Source of the DNA: Blautia sp. An249
GTDB taxonomy: Bacteria; Bacillota; Clostridia; Lachnospirales; Lachnospiraceae
DNA length: 57,669 nucleotides
Reading direction: 5' to 3'
Assembly: GCF_002159835.1 (NCBI RefSeq)
Contig: NZ_NFJL01000022.1
Location: 1-57,669, forward strand
The notes under the pieces are model-generated. The model was not told the origin of the DNA and made no database searches. It was given only the letters and a program-made list of their open reading frames with translations. Below are positions 52,566 to 57,669 of this stretch, in pieces; the first letter of the stretch is position 1, and every line of letters begins with the position of its first letter. A program made the position numbers and the translations under genes.

Positions 52566-52594
52566 ATTATATTCCCCCTTTTCCATTTTGTAAA
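52566..52594 (-). promoter_or_regulatory. Promoter of the scrA-scrB operon
   Basis: On the minus strand TTTACA (52589-52594) and TATAAT (52566-52571) are separated by 17 bp. The start would be near 52558, right at the operator, leaving a leader of about 95 nt. Confidence 0.85.
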
Positions 52595-52640
52595 TAGATC
52601 GTATCCACCAAACTTGCCCCCTCTTTTTTGTATAAAATAG

Positions 52641-52687
52641 CAGAAAAAAACTGCTGCGGGATTGATAAGCTCCCTTAACAGCAGTTT
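52641..52687 (-). terminator. Terminator of the LacI-family gene
   Basis: A perfect 9-bp outer stem (AAACTGCTG with CAGCAGTTT) is followed on the minus strand by TTTTC. It lies between the regulator stop and the scrAB promoter, so the two are separate transcription units. Confidence 0.85.
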
Positions 52688-52706
52688 CTGATTCCTAAAT
52701 TCAGTT

Positions 52707-53693
52707 CTATTCATTCTTCGTAGTATCTCTGAGAATGATTTCATATCCCATTTTTATTTCCTTCCTTATCGCTTCTTCCGATTCCAGAAGTCCCACCAGC
52801 ATCGATGCAGCCTCTTTTCCGCTGGTCTTATAATAATAGTGAACCGTAGTCAGTTTCGGTACCACAATCTGTCCCATGGGTATGTCTCCGGTTCCTGTCA
52901 CCTGTATTTCCCCGGGGACCTTTCTGCCCTGCTCCCGCAGATAGATTAAGGCGCCAATAGCCAGATTATCCGTAGCGCAGAACAGGGCGTCAACCTCGGG
53001 AAATTCTTCCAGAAGTTCTTTCGCCTTTTCATACCCGGACTTAAGCTGAAAGGTTGCCTCTTTCATATACCGGGGATCCGGGGAGCGCTTTTCTTCTTTA
53101 AAGGCGTCTTCAAATCCTTTCTTTCTGCTGTAACCTGCTGCCTTATCCTTTAAAGTCACTCCGATATAGCCCACATTTTTACTCTGTTTCAATAAGATTT
53201 TCGTCAGGTCTTTCGCCGCATGGTAATCGTCCTGATATACACAGGAATATCCTTCCAGATACTGTCCCAGAATCACGATGGGCACTTTCAGTTCTTTTAA
53301 AAGCTGAAGATGCTTCTTTACAAAAATCGTGGCGATAAAAATAATCCCATCCACCTGATTATCTTTAAACAGGGATAAATATTTTAATTCTTCCTGAATA
53401 CTGTTATCCGTATTTGCCAGAATTATCTGGTAGCCCTTTTTGTTCAGAACCTCGCTGACGCCGGCGGCCATACGGCTGATGGTCTCAGAATTTATTTTCG
53501 GCAGAATAATACCGATCAGTTTCGTCTTCTTTGTCCGCAGTGTCTGCGCCTGAGAAGAAGGCTGATACCCGGTCTGCTCTATGACCGCCCGTATCTTCTC
53601 CCTTTTTTCTGTGCTTACATATCCATCATTTAAATATCTGGAAACAGTGGCTCTGGAAACCCCTGCAAGCTGTGCGATTTCGTTAATATTCAT
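52707..53693 (-). CDS. LacI-family repressor of the sucrose operon
   Basis: A 328-aa LacI-type regulator: N-terminal HTH (INEIAQLAGVSRATVSRYLN) and hinge, then a periplasmic-binding-like effector domain (about 60-325, KLIGIILPKINSETISRMAAGV). It is encoded just upstream of scrA in the same direction, so ScrR-like control of scrAB by sucrose or fructose phosphates is inferred. ATG 53693 is chosen because the HTH starts there and AGGTGA lies upstream. Confidence 0.92.
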   Translation of the reverse strand: MNINEIAQLAGVSRATVSRYLNDGYVSTEKREKIRAVIEQTGYQPSSQAQTLRTKKTKLIGIILPKINSETISRMAAGVSEVLNKKGYQIILANTDNSIQEELKYLSLFKDNQVDGIIFIATIFVKKHLQLLKELKVPIVILGQYLEGYSCVYQDDYHAAKDLTKILLKQSKNVGYIGVTLKDKAAGYSRKKGFEDAFKEEKRSPDPRYMKEATFQLKSGYEKAKELLEEFPEVDALFCATDNLAIGALIYLREQGRKVPGEIQVTGTGDIPMGQIVVPKLTTVHYYYKTSGKEAASMLVGLLESEEAIRKEIKMGYEIILRDTTKNE

Positions 53694-53731
53694 TCTCTCA
53701 CCTCTTGCCCTGCTGATATTCTCTGTACCAA

Positions 53732-53760
53732 ATTGTATCATGGATACTTGCAAAATTCAA
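53732..53760 (-). promoter_or_regulatory. Promoter of the LacI-family gene
   Basis: On the minus strand TTGAAT (53755-53760) and TACAAT (53732-53737) are separated by 17 bp, about 40 nt upstream of the start codon. Confidence 0.75.
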
Positions 53761-53789
53761 TTCCCGGCAAGAAGTGAGAGGAAAAAGCT

Positions 53790-54563
53790 TTACGGAAGAT
53801 AAACGATGGGATCTACCGGTTCTCCGTCTTTTTTCAGAGCGAAATAGAGGTTGCTGCCCTCTTTTTCATAATACTTTGTAGGTTCTGCCACGCATCCCAC
53901 AGGAGAACCTGCAATGACGGTTTCTCCTTCTGCTACCGTAACATCCTGAAGCTGTCCGTAAACAGCCTGATACCCATTACCAAGTTCCATAATCACAGTT
54001 GTTCCGATAACCGGATCGTCATAGACAGAATATACAGATCCGTCGGCTGCCGCAGAAACCTGTGTTCCCGGGTCAGCCTGCAAAATCAGGGCCGGATTAA
54101 TCCGATACTGATCCAAAGTCTGGAAATACGTAGTTTTATCCGGACTGTAGTCCATTAAAATACTCCCGTTTACCGGCCATTCCATCAGGGAATCCTCTGT
54201 AAAGTTTAATTCTGCCTGCTGTGATGATGTATCGATTTCTGTATTGGCGGATTCCTCTGCCTCTACATTATCTACAGATGTACTGGTTGTTTCGTCAGCT
54301 TCTGTTTCCTGCTCTTTTGTCTGGCTTTCAGTTTCTTCTCTGTCTGTTGTCTCCTCTGTTGTCTGACTGTCTTCCATATTCACAGAATTGTTATCCTCTT
54401 CTTCTGAAAAAAAGGAGGTTTCTCTCTCCTCGTTCTCCGTGATTTCCTGTGGAACAGCCTCATCTTTCGTTCCTGCCTGGTATACGGTAATACCAAGAGC
54501 CAATACAGCGACTAACAGCCCACTGTTTACGATAATTCTGATGGTTCTCTGTTTTTTTGTCAT
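53790..54563 (-). CDS. spoIIQ: SpoIIQ-like M23/LytM-domain protein
   Basis: A 257-aa protein with one N-terminal transmembrane helix (about 8-28), an acidic Ser/Thr/Glu-rich linker (about 35-125) and a C-terminal LytM/M23 fold (about 130-257; WPVNGSILMDYSPDKTTYF, PGTQVSAAADGSVYSVYDD, VIMELGNGYQAVYGQL). The HxxxD zinc motif is replaced by MDYSPD and the usual HxH near the end reads YGQL, so it is probably not an endopeptidase. The adjacent upstream spoIID supports assignment as the forespore half of the SpoIIQ-SpoIIIAH channel. Confidence 0.82.
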   Translation of the reverse strand: MTKKQRTIRIIVNSGLLVAVLALGITVYQAGTKDEAVPQEITENEERETSFFSEEEDNNSVNMEDSQTTEETTDREETESQTKEQETEADETTSTSVDNVEAEESANTEIDTSSQQAELNFTEDSLMEWPVNGSILMDYSPDKTTYFQTLDQYRINPALILQADPGTQVSAAADGSVYSVYDDPVIGTTVIMELGNGYQAVYGQLQDVTVAEGETVIAGSPVGCVAEPTKYYEKEGSNLYFALKKDGEPVDPIVYLP

Positions 54564-54640
54564 ATTCTTTTCACCTCTGCTTGTTATCTGTTGCTATAGG
54601 TATATGGTTGCCAGAATATGAGACTCTATTCATTATTTTC

Positions 54641-55480
54641 TTAAAATCTTCCTTTATTTACAACTGTTTTTCGCTCCAGTTCAAACTGGGGAAAATATGT
54701 ACTTAAAATTTCTTTATAACTGTCTCCTTCTTCTGCCAGAAAATCCGCTCCGAACTGAGACATCCCAAAACCATGCCCTTCTCCTCTGCACAGGAAACGA
54801 ATCTTCTCCCCCACCTCCTGAATGGAAAAATTACTGGATGCAAGCCCCATTTCTTTCGCAAAAGCTTCTCCCGATATACCTTCCCCGTCAATAAATACCG
54901 TCATAACATATCCCTGGGAATCCTTCTCCCCGATTTCCAGCTTATCCGGAAGCCGGGATTTCTCCACATAAACAGAGGTCAGATACTGATACGATTCCTT
55001 ATCCTGCCGGCTGTCCACCGACTCCAGGTAAGAATATTCCTCTCCCAGAACCTCTGAGCCGCTTCTGGTTATCCCTGCGCTGACCTTATGATAAGGAACC
55101 TGATAAAACTCTCCATCCTTCGTCAGCACCAGTTCCTCCGTGGCCTCTGCAGCATCGGTAAATTTCGGATAATCTTTTAAAAACTGAAACCAGATCAAAT
55201 CACTGTGTTTCTGGAAACTTTCCTTTAAGACAGTCAGCATATCCTTCGTCTGCATCTGAAAATAAAAATTTGTTCTCGTAATCACCGCCTGAGCCTTCAT
55301 AGTTTCTGCATCACATTCCCCCGGTATCTGCCGGGATACCAGAAACGGCAAAAACTCCTCCGGATCCGCATTTTTACTCTTCAAACAACTTTGAGGGCCG
55401 TTAATAAAAATAGTAACTAAATAGGGAACAATAAGAAGAAGAAAAAGAAAAGAAAAAACCATAGAAAGACGCTCTTTCAT
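54641..55480 (-). CDS. spoIID: Stage II sporulation protein D
   Basis: A 279-aa SpoIID: an N-terminal transmembrane helix (about 7-27), ETMKAQAVITRTNFYF as the signature active-site region, and RGEGHGFGMSQFGADFLAEEG near the C-terminus, characteristic of SpoIID/LytB lytic transglycosylases. It thins septal peptidoglycan during engulfment. The next gene on the same strand is the spoIIQ-like gene. Confidence 0.93.
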   Translation of the reverse strand: MKERLSMVFSFLFLLLIVPYLVTIFINGPQSCLKSKNADPEEFLPFLVSRQIPGECDAETMKAQAVITRTNFYFQMQTKDMLTVLKESFQKHSDLIWFQFLKDYPKFTDAAEATEELVLTKDGEFYQVPYHKVSAGITRSGSEVLGEEYSYLESVDSRQDKESYQYLTSVYVEKSRLPDKLEIGEKDSQGYVMTVFIDGEGISGEAFAKEMGLASSNFSIQEVGEKIRFLCRGEGHGFGMSQFGADFLAEEGDSYKEILSTYFPQFELERKTVVNKGRF

Positions 55481-55524
55481 AAAAACCGCCTTATAACATC
55501 CTTCCTATACTATATGTAAAAAGC

Positions 55525-55553
55525 TTCCCATTTTTCCTTAAATAAATTATAAT
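55525..55553 (+). promoter_or_regulatory. Promoter of the metallophosphoesterase gene
   Basis: TATAAT (55548-55553) has a weak -35 TTCCCA (55525-55530) at 17 bp. The ribosome site AAGGAGGAAA follows directly before ATG 55575, giving a very short leader. Confidence 0.6.
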
Positions 55554-55574
55554 TTACTCAAGGAGGAAATTTTT

Positions 55575-56762
55575 ATGATTGCAATACTTCTTTCTCCCAT
55601 TTATATACTAACCAATTTTTATATCGGCTGGCGAATCTTTCAGTGGATGAATGCCTGCCATCACATATTCCAAAATCCTTTTCTAAGGATTTTACTATTA
55701 TTCCTTTACTTAATCATTGCAACGGCTCCGCTCACTGGCTTTCTTATAAAGAAGCCCCGTCTGCTGCATCGTATCCTGAAAAACATTGGAAACTATTTTC
55801 TGGGCATTTTCTGTTATCTTCTTGTTACTCTGGTTTTTCTGGATCTGGCCAGACTTGTTCTGATTTTTGGTATTCATCTGAAGTTTTTAGATAACCGGAT
55901 GGTATTTATACTAACCGGAGCCTTTGCCGCCTTTTTTATAATAACCATCAGCGCTTATGGGATTTATCAGTCGAAACGACTGCAGATTACTTCTTACCAG
56001 ATTACTGTAACCGGTAAGCCCCATACAAAAGATTCACTGAAAATTGTTCTTCTGGCGGATCTCCATCTGGGCTATAATTCCGGAACTATACACGCAATGA
56101 AAATCGTACAGGCCATTAACCGCCTTCACCCGGATCTCATCTGTATTGCCGGTGATATATTTGATAACGAATATGAGGCTCTGGATTCTCCGGGAAATTT
56201 GATTACCGTTTTTCAAAGCCTGAAAGCCCCCTGTGGCATTTATGCCTGTTGGGGTAATCACGACATTGAGGAGCCAATTTTAGCAGGATTCACCTTCTCC
56301 AATAGAAAAAATATCACTGCCGATCCGCGTATGGAAGAATTTCTGCAGAAATCCCGTATCCGGTTACTGGAAGACCAGAAAACTTACCTGGGAGATTCTT
56401 TTTGTCTGATAGGGCGAAAGGATGAAGAGCGTACAAAGAAATTAAAGGAAAAACGATTGTCTCCTGAGGAATTACTATCTGAGACAGATAAAAAAATGTT
56501 CCTTATCTTAATGGATCATCAGCCAAAGGATTTACAGACCTTATCTACCTGTGGAATCGATCTGCATCTTTCAGGTCATACCCACGACGGACAGATGTTT
56601 CCTGTTAATCTAATTACCCGTTTATCCTGGAAAAATTCTTACGGCCATTTAGAAATCGGTAACATGCACAGCATCGTCACCTCAGGAGCCGGCGTATGGG
56701 GACCTGGAATCCGCGTGGGAACCAGAAGTGAGATTTGTTCCATAACGGTTCATTTTAATTAG
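55575..56762 (+). CDS. Membrane-anchored metallophosphoesterase (YkuE/calcineurin-like)
   Basis: A 395-aa protein with four N-terminal transmembrane helices (about 1-135) and a C-terminal calcineurin-like phosphoesterase domain. Metal-binding motifs are all present: ADLHLG, GDIFDN, WGNHD, MDHQP and SGHTHDGQ. It is predicted to act on a phospho-ester at the membrane surface; the substrate is unknown. It is monocistronic, facing the tRNA cluster. The following 56763-56880 holds small palindromes (for example GTGGGCAGCCCAC) but no gene. Confidence 0.9.
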   Translation: MIAILLSPIYILTNFYIGWRIFQWMNACHHIFQNPFLRILLLFLYLIIATAPLTGFLIKKPRLLHRILKNIGNYFLGIFCYLLVTLVFLDLARLVLIFGIHLKFLDNRMVFILTGAFAAFFIITISAYGIYQSKRLQITSYQITVTGKPHTKDSLKIVLLADLHLGYNSGTIHAMKIVQAINRLHPDLICIAGDIFDNEYEALDSPGNLITVFQSLKAPCGIYACWGNHDIEEPILAGFTFSNRKNITADPRMEEFLQKSRIRLLEDQKTYLGDSFCLIGRKDEERTKKLKEKRLSPEELLSETDKKMFLILMDHQPKDLQTLSTCGIDLHLSGHTHDGQMFPVNLITRLSWKNSYGHLEIGNMHSIVTSGAGVWGPGIRVGTRSEICSITVHFN

Positions 56763-56877
56763 TATAATAAAAACAAAGTGGGCAGCCCACTTCAATTCCT
56801 CGTTCCCTCACTCTTGAGGGGCTCGCCAGATGCAGGCTGCCGCAGGCAGTCAAATTCCATCGGATTTCCTATTACAT

Positions 56878-56911
56878 AAAAAAACGGTATGGCAGTTAGC
56901 CATACCGTTTT
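56878..56911. terminator. Bidirectional terminator after the rRNA/tRNA operon
   Basis: A perfect 12-bp stem (AAACGGTATGGC with GCCATACCGTTT) has A/T tracts on both sides, giving seven T on the minus strand after tRNA-Lys and six T on the plus strand. Confidence 0.93.
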
Positions 56912-56915
56912 TTCA

Positions 56916-56988
56916 TGAAGCATCGGGGATTCGAACCCCGGACAACTTGATTAAAAGTCAAGTGCTCTACCAACTGAGCTAATGCTCC
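56916..56988 (-). tRNA. tRNA-Lys(TTT)
   Basis: A 73-nt cloverleaf: acceptor GGAGCAT with ATGCTTC (one G-U), anticodon arm CTTGACTTTTAATCAAG with anticodon TTT, T-loop GGTTCGAATCC. CCA is not encoded. Last gene of the cluster before the terminator. Confidence 0.95.
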
Positions 56989-56994
56989 AAAAAA

Positions 56995-57067
<73 letters not shown>

Positions 57068-57071
57068 AAAA

Positions 57072-57145
57072 TAGCGGGGACAGGATTTGAACCTATGACC
57101 TTCGGGTTATGAGCCCGACGAGCTTCCAGACTGCTCCACCCCGCG
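57072..57145 (-). tRNA. Initiator tRNA-fMet(CAT)
   Basis: A 74-nt cloverleaf. The unpaired first acceptor position (CGCGGGG with CCCCGCT) and three G-C pairs under the anticodon loop (CGGGCTCATAACCCG) mark it as initiator rather than elongator. Confidence 0.95.
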
Positions 57146-57161
57146 ATATTAATATTTTAAA

Positions 57162-57243
57162 TGGATGGAGAAGGATTCGAACCTTCGAAGGCGTTGCCAA
57201 CAGATTTACAGTCTGCCCCCTTTGGCCACTCGGGAATCCATCC
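57162..57243 (-). tRNA. tRNA-Tyr(GTA)
   Basis: An 82-nt class II tRNA with a long variable arm. Acceptor GGATGGA with TCCATCC, anticodon arm CAGACTGTAAATCTG with anticodon GTA. Confidence 0.95.
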
Positions 57244-57247
57244 ATGA

Positions 57248-57320
57248 AGCCGATGATCGGACTCGAACCGATAACCTGCTGATTACAAATCAGCTGCTCT
57301 GCCAATTGAGCCACATCGGC
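57248..57320 (-). tRNA. tRNA-Thr(TGT)
   Basis: A 73-nt cloverleaf: acceptor GCCGATG with CATCGGC, anticodon arm GCTGATTTGTAATCAGC with anticodon TGT, T-loop GGTTCGAGTCC. Confidence 0.95.
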
Positions 57321-57338
57321 ACGGGTGCCGTATCAAAA

Positions 57339-57411
57339 TGGGACCTATAGGGCTCGAACCTATGACCCTCTGCTTGTAAGGCAGATGCTCTCCCAGCTGA
57401 GCTAAGATCCC
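57339..57411 (-). tRNA. tRNA-Val(TAC)
   Basis: A 73-nt cloverleaf: acceptor GGGATCT with AGGTCCC (one U-G), anticodon arm CTGCCTTACAAGCAG with anticodon TAC, T-loop GGTTCGAGCCC. Confidence 0.95.
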
Positions 57412-57432
57412 GCTATATAAATTAGAAATAAA

Positions 57433-57506
57433 CGACCCAGATGAGACTCGAACTCACGACCTCCGCCGTGACAGGGCGGCGCTCTAACCAACTGAGCCAC
57501 TGGGCC
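57433..57506 (-). tRNA. tRNA-Asp(GTC)
   Basis: A 74-nt cloverleaf: acceptor GGCCCAG with CTGGGTC (one G-U), anticodon arm CCGCCCTGTCACGGCGG with anticodon GTC. It is the first tRNA after the 23S gene. Confidence 0.95.
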
Positions 57507-57569
57507 ATTTCAGGTAACTATTGTACCTTCAAAACCACATACATGCTGCAACAAATCCACTCTTCTTTT

Positions 57570-57591
57570 GCATAAGGCCTCTCCCTTATGC
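57570..57591. other. Palindrome just after the 23S 3' end
   Basis: GCATAAGG, 6 nt, CCTTATGC form a perfect 8-bp stem in the 23S-tRNA spacer. It may be a processing signal or part of the stem closing pre-23S rRNA; the other half of such a stem would lie outside the window. Confidence 0.5.
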
Positions 57592-57595
57592 TTCC

Positions 57596-57669
57596 AGGTC
57601 AAGCCCTCGACCGATTAGTAACAGTCAGCTCCATGCATTGCTGCACTTCCACCTCTGTCCTATCTACCT
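57596..57669 (-). rRNA. 23S ribosomal RNA, 3' end (partial)
   Basis: The minus strand from the right edge reads GGTGGAAGTGCAGCAATGCA ... TAATCGGTCGAGGGCTTGACC, the conserved 3' terminus of bacterial 23S rRNA. The remainder lies beyond the window. The exact 3' end is estimated by comparison with other bacteria. No 5S gene follows before tRNA-Asp. Confidence 0.93.

Noticed and set aside
54641..55575. Sigma-E promoter upstream of spoIID
   Set aside because: CATATAGT resembles a sigma-E -10, but no ATA-type -35 is found at the right distance, so I did not list it.
57093..57350. Open frames across the tRNA cluster
   Set aside because: They lie over clear cloverleaf tRNA genes and are spurious.

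Overview
The window looks like a chromosomal segment of a spore-forming, low-to-mid GC Gram-positive Clostridia, most likely a Lachnospiraceae gut bacterium. The indicators are spoIID, spoIIQ-like and spoVT genes, LPXTG-type sortase substrates, near-consensus sigma-A promoters, strong GGAGG ribosome sites and DUF families frequent in Blautia/Dorea-type genomes. The genus is inference. Most genes are on the minus strand. The right edge carries the 3' end of a 23S rRNA gene followed by seven tRNA genes.

Layout, left to right. (1) Positions 1-1070: a tyrosine recombinase next to a 215-bp segment bounded by perfect 18-bp inverted repeats with a promoter inside, i.e. an invertible promoter whose target operon lies left of the window. 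(2) 1252-3891: a small defence/toxin-antitoxin-like zone with an AbiE-like pair, apparently with a shortened nucleotidyltransferase, and a DUF1016/PDDEXK nuclease. (3) 3958-9933: housekeeping genes greA-lysS, a membrane acyltransferase and rpmG-secE-nusG-rplK-rplA. (4) 9995-10765: three small coupled genes of unknown function. (5) 10852-17940: a six-gene operon for making and exporting a cell-wall glycan: ABC-2 permease and ATPase, a cytidylyltransferase, an SDR, an SDR-LicD fusion and a repeat-rich membrane protein. (6) 17945-30585: a long run of tightly packed housekeeping genes including dus, birA, argF, patatin, SPFH/NfeD, a TrmH-type methyltransferase, pfkA, dnaE, a CvfB-like gene and an acyl-ACP thioesterase. 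(7) 30613-33486: an accessory island with three coupled genes (DUF4869-like, P-loop, TOPRIM-like), an Rpn-family nuclease gene, a duplicated rpn fragment, a 161-bp hairpin element and tRNA-Gln. (8) 33690-37685: pncB, spoVT and a Schlafen/AlbA_2-type ATP-binding protein. (9) 37773-47511: a sortase-assembled pilus operon (1609-aa adhesin, major pilin, two class C sortases) behind a second invertible promoter and its own tyrosine recombinase. (10) 47915-56762: PAQR/hemolysin III, GIY-YIG, a sucrose operon (scrB, scrA, LacI regulator), the spoIIQ-like and spoIID genes and a metallophosphoesterase. (11) 56916-57669: the tRNA cluster and the 23S 3' end.

The most striking system is the pair of recombinase-plus-invertible-promoter modules. 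At 46451-46642, 24-bp inverted repeats flank a near-consensus promoter (TTGACA, 17 bp, TAAAAT). In this assembly the promoter points away from the pilus operon and into the 3' end of the recombinase gene, so the pilus appears phase-OFF. The module at the left edge has the same arrangement and closely related sites. The second candidate system is the cassette at 30651-32177, which pairs a minimal P-loop protein with a TOPRIM-like protein and is bracketed by copies of an rpn-derived sequence.
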